Shown: positions 20,764-34,018, numbered from the stretch's first letter. The stretch is 64,000 nucleotides of DNA from Ulota crispa (GCA_963920765.1 OY987242.1:12734002-12798001), one strand, 5' to 3'. Numbers and translations: made by a program. Notes: a model not told the origin generated them from the letters alone.

Positions 20764-23470
20764 TTAACCCCTAAAAGCCCATTATCCCTATGGGGAACAA
20801 AGCAAAATTTGTGCAAGCTTATTCTATTGAGATTTCTGATTTCCCCCCCTTTTTTTTTCCTAAATTGGAGTTTTGCAAGGACTATGCATAAGTACAATTT
20901 TTACTGAAATTGGAGTTACGGTTCAAGAGTTATTGGTATTTTAAGGGTCTTTTTTGGTTCAAGGGGCTGTTTGGGCAAACTGTTTTTCACTGACTTCTCC
21001 CAAAAGCAACCAATGAAGGCATGACCCTTCATTGGAGTACATCCAAAGCAATAGGGTACTAGATAAATACATTATTATTTATGATAAATATAAATGCATT
21101 TGAAATGCAATAACTACTAGAGATTTGGTTTTTTTTGTGGTTATCAGTAAAGGTAAAGTCTTTCAATTTACCAATGAGATTTTTGTAACTCAAAATTGCC
21201 CTTAGAAAATTGATTTGCAAAAATCCCAATGTAGTATGAATTTCAAGCACATGTTTGCAATGCAAGGCCACATAGGGTGTGTTCCATATATTTGTTGGTT
21301 TTAAAGTTTGTGAAAATATTCCTAACATGATTTAGAGCATGTTGGACAACTCTTTACAACATTTGTGTTGCAATAATATTCATAATATATGGTCAAAGGG
21401 GTCTCGAAATTTTGAGAATTTTGGGCAAAAGTCAAAAAAACTATATATTCTAGCTTCAAAGGATTGTATCTCTCAATCCGTAAGGTCAAACCTCATGAAA
21501 TTTCCATCACGGCTCCTTGCATAAGTCTTATGTAATATCCTACAAATCAATTTGTAGAAAAATATTTCTCTTGAAATATCGTATCTGAAATAGCAAAAAC
21601 AAAAACAAAAATCAGCTACCTGAGCTATAACTCCATAAACCCCATGCTTGTTTCATGGCGTGGGGAGATGTGGAATGGTTCAACATCAATAAAGCAATTA
21701 AATCATGTGATGACAACATCATGCGGTAAGACTCTGGCAAAACAATCGCCTGAAATAATGAGCTGCAATCTAGGGAGACTCAACAAATATTTCAAAAAAC
21801 AAAAACAAAATCCAAATCAAAAAAAATTTCTGAGCTCAAGAATCAGTGCCTGAATATCAGGGGCTCCTCTCAAGTTTCACATCAGTTTACTCTTTAATTT
21901 CAGGTACAACGAAACCTGGACCCTGATTTGTTCATCAGTCCCTGAAGTTCACCAACAACATACAAATGCAATAAAGCTGTACTATTTTGAGGTTTTTGTA
22001 CAACTGTGTACAATAACTAGCTAAAACAAACTCTGGAGCATTTACAAGAGCAAAATGAGCAAAAATTGAAGAATGCACTTGATGAAGAAATATGAAATTG
22101 TACCAGCGTTTTTGGAGCCATTTTCAATGATGTGACGAAATTCCCCGCTTGGGAATGGAGCTGGTCAATTGTAACCCTAAGTGCAAATTTCCATGCTTGC
22201 CTAGAAATTGGAGAACTCACAAAGAAGAAGAGAACCAAAAAAAATTCTTAGAAGTACTAAAGAAATTACATTGTAGACTTGTTTGTTGTTTTTGTGGTTG
22301 TAGCCCACCGTAAGGTAATAGCCCTTTACATCAAGGGTCAAGGTCAAGAATACTTAGGGGCCATTTAAACCAAAGTCTTAGTCCAATTGATCTCAAAAAT
22401 GGCACTAAGCACCCATTATAATAAGAGTACATTGGAGATTAATTTTCCTCGTGTGTAAAGGATTTGAGGCCAAGAAATCGAAGATTAGAGCAAAATTTCA
22501 AAAAAATTGAAAAACAGATTTTAATTATTTAATTCATTAAAATAAAACAAATAGAGCCATCTAGATTTTTATTCCATCCTACTTTGATGACTATCTTAAA
22601 AGAAATTGTTTCTAATTCAAAATAATTATATATAAACAAAATATGGCAGTGACCCATGAGCCTTCTATTTTCCAAGGAACCAGTTTATAGAGTTGAGGCC
22701 CTATCAAATCTTGCCTTTTAAGTCTTGAAATATGTTTTGAAATTTTGACATTGCCTCCTAGTGCAAAGGCCTTAGGGTTGTTTACAAATAACAAACCAAA
22801 AAGAGTTTAGAATTGGAAATTACAAAGGCTCCAAAAAAAACCTACATTGCTATTGTATAATTGCCCTTAGATATCAAAATGTAAATTCTATTTAAAACCA
22901 TCTTCTAAAATTATTTGGGTTAAAAATAGAAAACCAATATTTTGGATGGATAGTGATTATAAGCAGAATCTCTACAATTTTAATGAATCAATTTATTGTC
23001 AAAGCACCAAGGGTTTACATGGCATCAACTCAATCGCTCTAAATCAACTATAACCATTAAATATTTTCAAAACGAAATAATTATCACGAAAAGTCTTAAG
23101 ACAAAAAATACTTTTTACAAGACATATTGCAAAAAGTGGTCTAACCTAGTCTCACACATAACAAACTTGTTTCTTAAACTTCACCAAAGGCTTGTAATCA
23201 TACCATTTACTGAATCTATGTACTTTAGCATCAAATTCCAAGTTTGGATTTGACTATGGAGACAGATATCATGTTTGAATTAGAACTTATGATTGATAAG
23301 ACTTTGAAAATTCACAATCAAATTCAATAAATCTACACTAAGATTTGTAAAGATGAAGAAGGCTTTACAAAATTAAAAATTTTAAACAAACAAATCCATA
23401 GGCAATGGTTTAGTCACTTGCATTAGATGGACAAAGATCAGAGAGTACAAGTGGAGAAGGTATAAGAGCA
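20764..23470. other. Orphan TTAA-element left end followed by unassigned DNA
   Basis: TTAA at 20764-20767 followed by CCCCTAAAAGCCC is a good left terminus. The next kilobase loosely resembles subfamily G (33079), with GGTTCAAGAGTTATTGGTAT and TTTGGGCAA. No matching right end was found before 23.4 kb. Positions 22330-22620 share scattered blocks with 31060-31300 (GGTCAAGGTCAAG, CACCCATTATA, ATTCCATCCTAC), suggesting an old dispersed repeat. No gene is supportable. Confidence 0.35.
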
Positions 23471-23473
23471 TAA

Positions 23474-24303
23474 GGGTAGTTGCAAGAAACACCTGTCTTG
23501 CTTTCAATCCCCTTGCTGCATGACATGTGGTTTTAGGGGTGTATATTTTGCTTACTAACTTTTTTTCACGTGAAAATATAGAGGAAAGTTCACACTAAAG
23601 TTATTGACCTATTGTGTTTTTTTGGGTTTTTTTAAAAATCATTCACTAATTTTTAATGGACCCCGCTGGCATGTCTACCTTAGCCATTTTGTGGGTTTTC
23701 AGTACTACATTGAGGCAAGAAAAAGGATTTTGGTGCCACAAATTTGGGAAGTTGTTCATCATTGAACATTACATGGATTTACTAAGGGGTTTTAGAAAAA
23801 TATAAATTATATGCCCTCCACTTTCCCTCAAAGTGGACATCCATTGGACAAGCTTTAGTGCATGGAAACAAACATTTTTCAAAACCTATTTGCATTAGTC
23901 CATGCCCCTCACAAGGTACTTGACTGGCTATTTTTTGTTATAATTTTTTATTTTTCTTGTAATTACTAAAATTGAAAAGGTTGCAACCTTGAATTTCAGC
24001 TAATTTTTGGTGCAGAGGCCTCCAGAGTACTACTGTACCGTTACTGGCACTACGTAGTACCAGTGACCACTAACATCATTTGAGGATGTGAATTTTTTTC
24101 ATCCATTCATTGAATTGCCATTATTGATAGTTGGCTTTCCTAAATGACATGCCACATGCCTTGTTCACAATAGATATGGGATGGGAGGGACAGTTCAGAT
24201 TTCCACTGCAAGGATATCCTTGGAGTATTGGTAGCACTGCTAGTGTTACACCCAAAAAGAGGCATTTTGACACAAAACCGTGAAGTGTTTCTTGCAACTA
24301 CCC
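23474..24303. mobile_element. 830-bp element with GGGTAGTTGCAAGAAACAC ends
   Basis: The left end GGGTAGTTGCAAGAAACAC (23474) and the right end (ending 24303) are perfect inverted copies for 19 bases. ATAA flanks both sides (23470-23473 and 24304-24307). A short palindrome, TGGCACTACGTAGTACCA, lies at about 24046-24063. No coding region is present. The superfamily is unclear; a TAA/TTA-like target could mean PIF/Harbinger with a slipped end. Confidence 0.6.
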
Positions 24304-24332
24304 ATAAGCACTATTACTTTGCAAAGGTCTAA

Positions 24333-24601
24333 CACTTAGCATACTTAGATGATAAGTGTTGAGGCCTCTCAAAATATTCTCATGGCATTCAATCCTAGCA
24401 TGTCAAGCAATGGCCCTTGAAATCACTATTCATCCTAATTTTGGTGAGTTGTAACATGTATTCAATTAAATGAATGATTAATCATCTATGTACAAGGCAC
24501 ATATAATGAACAGGGATGGGAGATAAGAATTTGGAGGGCTTTACAAAAATTGATGCAAACTACTAGTGCATCAATTTTGACAAGCAAAGGTGTGAATGCT
24601 C
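24333..24601. mobile_element. Diverged relative of the Harbinger-type MITE at 46682
   Basis: It shares GATAAGTGTTGAGGCC, CTCTCAA, AGCAATGGCCCTTGAAATCA and CTATTCATC with 46682-46995. TAA lies at both proposed edges, and the right end reads GTGTGAATGCTC then TAA. The left terminus has decayed. Confidence 0.5.
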
Positions 24602-24740
24602 TAAAACTTTATTTGAAATTTGCCATAGTCACATGATAGTACAAGTGCCTGTTTGCTAATAAAAATCCTAATTTTTTTTAGCATCGACATCTATCACATA
24701 GAGATTACAAGCAATTAAGCAACAAGACATGTCACTCAAA

Positions 24741-24955
24741 GTAGGAGCACCCATCACCAACATTGAACCTAATGCGTCACTCTTTACAATGGGTAGTCAT
24801 TCTAGAACGTAAATCTAGATACGCCAAAGATATCTTATTGTTGTTGACCAATATGATAAGTTATCAATGATGTACCTAAATTTAAGTTCTAAAATGACTA
24901 CCATGTATAAAGAATGACATCATTAGATTCAATGTTGGTAATGAGTGCTCCTACC
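24741..24955. mobile_element. Palindromic 215-bp MITE, copy 2
   Basis: GTAGGAGCACCCATCACCAA on the left mirrors the right arm ending GAGTGCTCCTACC, followed by TTA. Pairing continues through CATTGAA, TAATG, CTTTACAATGG and AGTCATTCTAGAAC to a central loop near 24845. The size and the inner block CATTCTAGAAcgTAAATCTAG match the copies at 17231 and 47451. Confidence 0.65.
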
Positions 24956-25827
24956 TTATATTTTAAAATTTATCGTTATTATTTCTTTGGTGAACTTGCT
25001 TACTGGATTCGGTAAAACAACTAAGAAAGAACTTAAGCTAGAGTACCAAAATGGTACAATGCAAGAATGACGGTAATTTTTACTTTCACCAATGAGATGT
25101 CACTCTTTTTCTCTAACCTCACTATTAAAATATTGTTCCTTCGCACAAAAGCTTTCTTTACTTGCCATCACACAAAGTTTTGCAGATAAAAGATTGTGAT
25201 ACGTTGATAAAACTTTGAGTTGACTATCAACCCCTTATGGTGACAAGGTCTCTTTTCTATATGAAGATTTAGATTCATCTTATAACGTAACACGTAGGAA
25301 CATCTTAGAGTTGTAGATTTTGAAGTAGAGATTACATTCATACAGCTATCTCCACCAATACCATCATTATCATATTAACATAAAATTTGATACTCAAAAA
25401 TCAAAATCCAAAATAAAATCGAATCAATGCGAACAATTTACTGGTAGTTCTATAATGAAAATTGTCAAAAAGGGTCCAAATGCAATGATCTCATTGCACT
25501 AGTTCTTTTACTAGTTTTATTTTATTTTATTTTGTTTCTCTATTGTGTACTAGCTTATTTTTCCAAGGACACTTTGAAACTTAGAGTCAACCTAGTAAAA
25601 AAATTCATGTCGTTTCCTTTTCAAGTCTCTTCTAAAGTGCACATTCTAGCAATATTGAATCCCGTTGGCACATAGTGCATTTCCCTAAGAAGATTCTTCC
25701 AAAATAGAAAAATTTGACCAAACTTTGGGAGCACTAGCATTTAGTGTATTGTTAGTTGATTGAAATTGAAAAAAAAATGGTTGAAATTGAAACTACCATA
25801 TAATAAACAATTTTTTTATATTTTAAA

Positions 25828-26745
25828 CCCCTAAAGGTTTAAGCCCTTTCTTTGTGAAAGTCACTAAAAACTGTCACTTTTGGGGGAATGAGTAGAAAGG
25901 CAAAAAAAAAGTATTTTTTGGAAATCCAACCATAAAATTTTGCCCTAGACTATGGGAGGTACTTGTGGGGATAAAATTAGCTCATTCTAGATGTAGAGGA
26001 GTGAATATTTACATCTAAGTGAAAAAAAAAGTTTTTTCCCCTACTGCCCAAAAATTTCAAAAGCCTTTGATTGCTCCTATATCAAAAAAATGCTCTATGC
26101 AAAATTGAGGTTATTTCTTCCATGTAGAAGACCAAGTTAGGTATGTGTGAAATGATTTTCAAACAAAATGGAGGTGTACAACATACTTCAAAAAAAATTT
26201 GAATGCAAGAAGGTCATGAAATTTGCAAAAACACTGGGTAGAATTGGAGGATTTATATAAAATTGAGAAATTTGGATTATTTTGATCCAAATGGTAAAAA
26301 CTAAGGAATCTTAGTCTATTACAACTAGAAAAAAAAAGTCAAAAAAAAAAAAAAAACACAAACCACTCAAAAAATTCAAGCACAAAATTTTACAAGGGAC
26401 AAAAGGAATGGAGGTTTGGGAGTCCCCCAAGATGGGCACCTTCCACTCCACTCCCCCTTGCCCAAGTGTCCACACCTTGCACCCACAAGGGCTGACCCTC
26501 TTTGGAGTCAACACTCACTTACAAATGAGAGGCCTTGCCCAAATTGCCCCTTCTTGCCTAGTTTCAAAAAATTCTTGATAACTTCTTCATCAGATGTTGG
26601 AATGAAGAAAAAATTAAATGCCTACGTAGGTCTTGGAATTCCCCACCTTCAATAAAAGTTTCAAAAAATCACACAAACTAGTTTAGCTATGTGTACATGC
26701 CCAAAATCCATTTGTCCCCCAAGGGAACAATTGAGCCTTTAGGGG
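25828..26745 (+). mobile_element. TTAA element, subfamily D
   Basis: TTAA at 25823-25826 (one extra A, then CCCCTAAAGGTTTAAGCCC) and 26746-26749 (after GAGCCTTTAGGGG). The body carries the D landmarks GTGAAAGTCACTAAAAACTG, CACTTTTGGGGGAATGAG, TATGGGAGGTACTTGTGG, CATGTAGAAGACCAAGTTA, TGGAGGTTTGGGAGTCCC and GAATGAAGAAAAAATT. Related copies: 39126, 40881, 54798 (reversed). Confidence 0.78.
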
Positions 26746-26789
26746 TTAAAGTCAATTGTAGTATACTATGGTATAAGTATAAGAAATTT

Positions 26790-26900
26790 AATATGAATAT
26801 AGAAAATTATAGGAAATAACCGATACATGCTTGAGAAGTATTGGTTGAAAATAAGAAATGCCAACTTTTAGCCGGTGACGCTAAAATTTGTCTCCAAACG
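26790..26900. repeat. Dispersed repeat with AAATAACCGxTxCxTG core, copy 1
   Basis: The segment shares AGGAAATAACCGATACATG, GAAAATAAGAAATGCC, AGCCGGTGACGCTAAAATTT and TCTCC with 47925-48040. It is probably a fragment of a larger repeat; no termini are visible. Confidence 0.5.
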
Positions 26901-27475
26901 TTGAATTGCACTAAATAGATTTATCTAATTCCGACTTATTTTTTTATATTTTATTTATTTGAAATCATCCATCGACCCAGAGGAAGGTTGGTTGAGCTTT
27001 GAAGGGTTGAAGCCTGCAGGTAACCTTGGAAACAAAGGGTGTAGAGGGGTTTCAGTGCAATGGAGTAGCCATCCCAATGGCCGTGCATGTGACACCTCAA
27101 AGGACTACGAATATTTGTTGTTGGTTGTTGAGTGCTGTGAATGCTCTAAATGTTTTCTCACGATCACAAGAATAAATAAGTAAATACCCAATTCCCCCAA
27201 GCCTAACCTCTTTATCAAAGCCCCTTCCATTCCAAATTTTCAATGCCTCTGGGATTTCCAATCTAGGGTGTCAGGGACGGTTCACATAAGTATTGTCCCA
27301 GCTGTACAGCTCCCATTTGAATGGTACATCCCAACTTTGCAAGGGGGCACAAGAAAAATAAATTATTGTAAAAAAAAAGGACTGATTCAACATTTCATGA
27401 AAAATGATAGTTGGCATTTGATTTCAGTATATGGGCGCAATAAAAGGCTGCAACGTTAATATCATAGGCTCATTA

Positions 27476-28419
27476 CCCCTAAAGGTCCAAACAACGTTGT
27501 TTTTTTTTTTTTTTTTTTTTTTTTTTGTGGCAACATAGCAATTTTATGGATTTTTTTTTTTTTTTTTTTCTTTTGAAATTTTCACACATGATGTGTCCAA
27601 GGAGAGCTTTAAGGTCTAACAACTTTCATAAGTATTGACTACATGATTCAAAATTTATTGCATGCTATGTAGTTTCTTTTGTTTGTTAAGGAGTCCGAGC
27701 AGCTCAAAAAACTTTTTCAAAAATTACATTTATAAAATGAATAAAACTAAAATTGGTTCTTTAGATTTATGTATACATGGGAAGCATTGAATCATCCCAT
27801 TTTGATCAATGAGATGAAAGTTATGAGGAGATTATGTTTGGAGGTAGTTATGCATTCTCTCCTTTGAAATACAATTTTAAGTCCTTTATTTTACTCAATT
27901 TTCAATATTTTGGAAAAAAAACAAAACCCAAGGCTGTAGATTGTTTATTACAACATTACAACCATTGAAATTGGAATTATTTATTTTTGTAATTAAGTTC
28001 TTAACAATTTATTGGTTTAATTCATTGTCTACTTCTTTTTACTTAATTTTTTTTTTCATGTGTTGTACAATTCTAAACGATTTGAAAAATTTCAAGTGTG
28101 TAGTGTGTACCCAACTTGCCCTAAAGAATGAATCTAAAGAGTTTCAACCAATTTGGAAAAAAAATTCATTGTGAAGTGCAGTTGCCCAAGTTTTTGCTGG
28201 GACAAAAAATGGCTTCTTGTCAATTCAAACTCAAATATCTAACAATCTACATGGTGAAATTTTTTGATTTTTTTTCCACATCTTTGGTTACCAGTGTAGT
28301 ACAAGATCTTACGGTTACATGTGTCCAAAAATTATATTTTTTCTAAAATTTGGTACTTGTACTATAAATGGCAATTTTTGAGTGGTTTTGGTGAAAACTT
28401 AATCAAAAGCCTTTAGGGG
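27476..28419 (+). mobile_element. TTAA-type element, subfamily I
   Basis: The left end is CATTA followed by CCCCTAAAGGTCCAA; the right end is GCCTTTAGGGG followed by TAAA. The ends are a perfect inverted match for CCCCTAAAGG, but the flanking tetramers are no longer TTAA. Two long T runs (about 27499-27527 and 27550-27569) lie near the left end. GGCAACATAGCAATTTT and TGTGTCCAAGGA link it to the fragment ending at 54427. Confidence 0.65.
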
Positions 28420-30097
28420 TAAAGTTGAGGAGTAGAATTTGGGATGGAAGGATCTAATGGTATAGGTATATTAGGCTTGTCAAATGGAGAGACTAGCTGT
28501 GCTAGCTTGATTAGCAACCTCACACAAGCATGGTCATTGCCAAGAAACAATCAATTATGCTTCATTGGTGCACTTGACGTGCATAGCAACAAGTTGCAAT
28601 ATAAGGTATTATGCTCCAAAACTGTCACTTTATAGGCTTGTTTGCCTTTTCATGGGCTTTCCCAAGGCATGAAGAATTTTTGTCTAATTTTCAAATAAAG
28701 TGTAATAGATGTCAAATGTAACACAATTTTGTCATATTTTTTGAAGCATTGTTGATTTGTTGATGAATTTTCAAAGTTTTTTTTGGTAGGCATCTATTTG
28801 TTACTCTAGGTCTCTCATAAATTGTTCCCCTGCAACTTATAAAAAGATGAGGAGAAACCGAGGAGTATGATTGACTATTGCAGTAAAAGACACATTTTCT
28901 TATGACTTAAAGAGGTTCATTCAAGGACCATTTCATATTCATCCTTGAGCTACCTATGGGACGCTGTAAGAGAGGTATACCCCCATACTGACTATTTAAG
29001 GGTTTGGGGTGTTGCAAGGTCTTGGAAAATTTAGAAAAAAAAGCAATAGGATTAGCCTTTCAACAAGCTATCATGGAACATCATTTTTGTGAAAAAAATA
29101 GTATTGTAGAATATTTTATATTAAAGGGCAAAGTTGTAACTCATAGGACCCTAAAAGCAACTGTAGACTAATCTTGAAATTGCTGGGATGTGTTCCTTTA
29201 CACGCACTTGACAGTCCCAATCCCAACCCTCCCAAACTAGCTCTTATGCTAACATGTGAGAGGATTGGCTTGTGCAAGTGACATTTAATGCTCCATTTTA
29301 GATTCAAGAGTGTGTGAAAAACACCTCAAATGTAAAGTGCAACATTAGGAAGTGGTTGACAATAGGTATACCTACCTTACAAGAGAAGGTTGCAAGTAGA
29401 GCACACTACCTTACCACTACAAGGCTCTTTGTTGATGCGCACCCCAACCAGGCATTGTTTACTATTCCTATTGGGTCCTTTCTTTATGCAAACCTTAGTT
29501 GCCAGCTCCAGACTGCTCAAAGTACTTTTATATAAAGACTTAAAATTTGGGACATATTGTCAAGCCACAAGTCCCAATTTTCAGAGTCTCAAAGTAATTG
29601 TATGTTTGGAAAAGTCAGCAGGGACTTGGGACACAGGACAAGGGTGTGAACCGCCCCCTCATCCTTGGTCATACCAACCCAACAGTATGGTAGGGTCACT
29701 CATTATATTCAACAACAATAACACATGCACACTCACTCAATGTACAAGGAAATTTTTTTCCAACCTTTTCCCCTTTTTTTTCCTTTACTTTTTTTATGTG
29801 TGGATTGAAAAGAAGACAATTTCGTCCAGTCAGCATACCATAGTATAGAATGGACGGGCACTTGTCAGCAGCAGATGCCACAAAAGTGGAGCAATGCAAT
29901 CCTAAATTTGGAAGGCAGTTAGGCAGCTGATCCATGTTTTCCATGATTTTCTCTTCGAAGTTTGAACTGATCCATGCAAAGCAGATTGATTTTCTGACAT
30001 AAAACGCCCCTGATTTCTGTTCAAACTTCAAACCATCCATATTGACTTCATTTACATGTGAAGATTTAGTCAAGCTTTGGATTCAATACACTAAATA
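28420..30097. other. Unassigned intergenic DNA
   Basis: Mixed composition. The longest frames (29390-29848 + and 29696-30073 -) overlap on opposite strands and match no family I recognise. No structure was seen that explains the segment. Confidence 0.3.
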
Positions 30098-30725
30098 GGG
30101 GGCTTCAAACTTAAACTTTTTCAGGTGACTCACGTCCAGATTCACCTCTGGGGATTCACTACATTGGATATTGCATTTAGGTTGTCTTGGCAATTAGGTT
30201 GTCCTACTCCAGTAAGTTACCTCATGACTTATCACTTGCCCACTTGGAGGCACATGCAACTCACTAAATATTTAGATTTCACCTGGTTTGTAACTTGGAA
30301 GCCACCGATTTGTCTTTTTGTTGCTTCATTGTTGTTGATAGGCTATCTAAAAATGGTTTGTTGCAGTGATTTTTGAAAAAAGATGCTGTAGCAATAGTAA
30401 ATATTTATATAGTGTGAAATGTCAATAAATTAGTGTGGGCAACCTAAACGCAATATTCAGTGTAATGAACCACGAGGTGACTCACCTATGGACTTCACTC
30501 CTAACGTGATTCACGTGAGAAGTGAACGTCAAAAACTCACTTTTGTAGCTTCACAGGGCTCATTCACATGCTTCCTCAAACCCCAAAACTTCTTTTGCAA
30601 AAACTTCCAAAAATTCACAGGTGTCTCGGACTTTGCGCGTGGGAGGGAAAGAAAACAATTCACTAGTGAGTGGACATCCTGTGAGGTGAGAACTTTGAAG
30701 GCCAGATTTTATGTTTGAAACCCCC
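30098..30725. mobile_element. GGGGG-TTCAAA-ended hairpin element X, copy 2, interrupted
   Basis: GGGGGCTTCAAAC (30098) and GTTTGAAACCCCC (ending 30725) are inverted ends like those of 12327-13081. The near-terminal motif AGGTGACTCAC appears on both sides (about 30123 and 30475). A family Y element (30155-30469) sits between, so X itself is about 310 bp. Confidence 0.5.
30155..30469. mobile_element. Element family Y, copy 1
   Basis: The ends TTCACTACATTGGATATTGC (left) and TTCATTACACTGAATATTGC (inward from the right) match at 16 of 20 positions; both continue with GTTTAGGTTG or ATTTAGGTTG. It is 315 bp. It lies in inverted orientation relative to copy 2 at 30726, making the two together look like one long palindrome. 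Confidence 0.55.
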
Positions 30726-31027
30726 TAATATTGCGTTTAGGTTGCTTCATACTAATTGCTCAACAATTTACACTATATAAATATTTGTTATTGCTATAAT
30801 AATTTTCATCAAAATTTATTACAACAAACAATTTTAATGGTTCAAGTCACAACAATGATACTGCAAAAGAAAAATACTAGCAACGCCCAAGTCAACACCA
30901 TGTGAAGTCCAAGTATTTAGAGAGTTGCATGCCCTTCCAAGTGGCCAAGTGATGAGTTGTGAGATAACTTACCAAGGTAAAACAACCTAATTGTCGAGGC
31001 AACCTAAATGTAATATTCCGTGTAATT
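30726..31027. mobile_element. Element family Y, copy 2 (inverted)
   Basis: It begins TAATATTGCGTTTAGGTTGC and ends GGCAACCTAAATGTAATATT, then CCGTGTAA. Interior blocks (TTTACACTATATAAATATTT, AGAGTTGCATGCCCTTCCAA, TGATGAGTTGTGAGATAACTT) are the reverse of copy 1. Confidence 0.55.
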
Positions 31028-31440
31028 TTCTAGTCATTTAATGGAGCTTTACACTAAAAATCAAGGGTCAAGATTGCAAACATTTGGGGTTCAAAATTTC
31101 AACCCAAATGACCTCAAGAACAACCCCAAACACCCACTATAGTATAAGTACAACAAGGGTCAATTGTATTTTGTGTAATGGCCTTAAGGTCAAAACGTTG
31201 AGCCACCAATGAAATTTTTGAAAACTTCAAAAGAAATGGGATAAAAAAAAAGAGACCAAGTAGAACCATTAATGCGATCATTCCATCCTACAATATCAAA
31301 TATCTCAAAAAATAAATTTATTCAAATAATAATGTTTTAATAAATTCTGACAATGTCCTTGAGGTTAAAAATTAGCTTCCTTTTTTTTTTGTAAATCTCA
31401 ATATTTTGGAGTTGGAGCTGCGTTAAAACTTGTTCTTTAA

Positions 31441-33074
31441 CCCCTAAATGCTTGAGGTTTTTTTTGAGCTCCTAGAAATTTGCCCTAAATTGAACAAAAA
31501 AACCAACATTTTAATAATATGTATCAATTTTTAAAAATTGTAACCATGCAAATTCAAACAAGAAATGTTGACATGCTATAGGAAAAGAAAACACATTAAT
31601 ATCACTTGTGGATTGAAAGATTATAATGTTTGATCAAGAGGGTGTTAAAACTATGAAAATGACTTAGAGTTTTTCAATCCTCTTTTCACATGTTGAACTT
31701 AAAAAACTGGTCATCAAAAAAATATAAGGTCAAAAGACATAACTTACATAACTCCAATCACTTTACGCATTTTCAAAATCTCTTTTACAATACCAGTTAG
31801 TATTGATAGGTAGAACTTGTTTTGGCATTCCAAAGACGTTTGTATACCAAAAAATGTAAAGGTCATTTTAATCTCATATTTTTGGCATGTGATTCTCATG
31901 TATTTCCAATGCACCATACCAAATCTTGGTTACTAAAAATAAAAATCCTATTTTTGGTAAGTTGTTTCGTGTCAAAATCACGGCTTTACAAGAAAGTTGA
32001 TTAAAACACATTGGTGATGAATTTTTGAGATTTGATTGCATGGATGCATAGGAGACATCCGTGCGCACATCTTTCCTTCTAACAAACATCTTCAAAAAGT
32101 TCAAAATTCCTTCAATGGAGACTTGAATGTTGGTGTAATCATGACCATGTTTAGTAATATAATTTTTTTTTATTTTTTTATTATTTTTGGTGAAATAAAC
32201 ATATCATCATGTTCAATGGTATAGATTTAATCATAATGTATGAGTCAAATAGCACAATTTAATTACCATAAAGAATTATTTATATTACTAAATATGGTCA
32301 TGATTACACCAACATTCAAGTCTCCATTGAAGGAATTTTGAACTTTTTGAAGATGTTTGTTAGAAGGAAAGATGTGCGCACGGATGTCTCCTATGCATCC
32401 ATGCAATCAAATCTCAAAATTCATCACCAATGTGTTTTAATCAACTTTCTTGTAAAGCCGTGGTTTTGACACAAAACAACTTACCAAAAATAGGATTTTT
32501 ATTTTTAGTAACCAAGATTTGGTATGGTGCATTGGAAATAGATGAGAATCACATGCCAAAAATATGAGATTAAAATGACCTTTACATTTTTTGTTATACA
32601 AAGTTCTTTGGAATGCCAAAACAAGTTCTACCTATCAATACTAACTGGTACTGTACAGTTTTTTTAATGAATTTCTAGCACCGTTTTTTTTCCTTGTGAA
32701 ATTTTGCTAGATTTGGCAGATTTTACCCAATGAGGTCTCTTCCCTCCATAAATCCACCAATGTAAAGAGGACAGTGCATGGGTCTCTGTCACTTAGAAAA
32801 AACATTGATTTCTAGTGTAAAATTTTCTCTAAAATTTAGTGTATTTGAGCCTCATTTCCAAAAGCTTTCAACACTACTAAAAGTCAAGACCCTTGCACAA
32901 AATCTTGATTAGAAAAATCATAATCAATCATTTTCAAAATAAGATTTTTGATGCTAAAACTAGACTTCAAAGAAAAGTTTAAAATATGAATGACTAAATG
33001 TAGAAACTTAATTAGGTTTATTTAACTTCAAAGTGTTGTTAACACCAAAATTTGGTGCCTTAGGCATTTAGGAG
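31441..33074 (+). mobile_element. TTAA element, subfamily E, carrying a Tc1-like foldback
   Basis: TTAA at 31437-31440 and 33075-33078. The left end is CCCCTAAATGCTTGAGG; the right end GGCATTTAGGAG. At 31641-31660 it reads GGTGTTAAAACTATGAAAAT, the unoccupied form of the site that holds subfamily B in the E copy at 38229. The foldback at 31788-32653 accounts for 866 bp; E alone is about 770 bp. The right TTAA is shared with the next element. Confidence 0.78.
31788..32653. mobile_element. Tc1/mariner-like foldback element 2, nested in subfamily E
   Basis: TA at 31786-31787 and 32654-32655 flanks CAATACCAGTTAGTATTGAT and its inverse ending GGTACTG. The arms pair for nearly 400 bp on each side, with a T/A-rich centre near 32160-32190. 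The E copy at 38229 is empty at the same place (TCTACTCTATAAATTTTTTA, about 38794-38813), which supports a TA-targeted insertion. Confidence 0.8.
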
Positions 33075-33078
33075 TTAA

Positions 33079-34014
33079 CCCCTAAAAGACCAAGTGTTTG
33101 TTCAACGGACACTTCATAACTCAAGTAGAGTCATATGGAGTTAGTTTTTATTGGAAGTTCTCAAAATTGTTATACAAGGTGTAAACATGTATACCCCAAG
33201 TGGGAATGTAATCTTTTCCCAATTGGATGCTTGGTTCAAAAGTTATACTACCCAAAAGAATTTGGGCAACTCGGGCAATTTGGGCATCTTTGGAGAATCT
33301 TATGCTAAAATTCTCATCAACTTTTGAAATTTGGCATGTATATAACTAATAAAACATGGTATAAAATTGCCAAATAAAAAATGTGAGCTCTTTCATCACA
33401 TTCCAAGAGGAGTCAAACTTTGTTAACTATGCTCAGGCGGTTTTAAGAAAAAACATCTTCTAACTTCAAGCCCTATTATCTTTCAATCTATAAATCCAAA
33501 GCTCTTGTAAAAAATTTCACATATTTCTAATGTTTGTCTGTTACTTTTTGCAGTTCAGATTTCAAAAAAAAGACTTCCTCATTGCACAAGAAATCATGAA
33601 AGAATGATTAGTGTTGTTTCAATTCACTTAACCTCCTTGCATTACACAGTGATTTAGAATAAGATAGGTTCTATTTTTGCTTTTGAAAATCTTCATGAGT
33701 GAACCTAACATCATATACTTATGAAAGGTCAAAAAGCTCATTTTTGTGTAGAGCAAAAATTTTACTCCAGGAGGGCTTGAAGTCTGCCGACCTTGGTATG
33801 CAATAATGAAAAACAATTGTTTTTTTGACTTCAAATGTTAAAATCTTACAATCCACGCAGTCAGATGGGTGCACACATTGATTTATTTGTTTAACACACT
33901 TTTTGCACAGTTGAAATTTTAAAAAAAAGTTTTTATTTTCAATTTTGAGCAATGCACTAAAAGTTGGCCGTTACTGTGATTTTTTCTCAAAATACACCCT
34001 TGGTCCTTTAAGGG
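33079..34014 (+). mobile_element. TTAA element, subfamily G
   Basis: TTAA at 33075-33078 (shared with E on its left) and 34015-34018. The ends are CCCCTAAAAGACCAAGTG and CTTGGTCCTTTAAGGG. The 936-bp interior is unlike A to E; a distant, end-less relative may start at 20768. No coding region is supportable. Confidence 0.75.
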
Positions 34015-34018
34015 TTAA

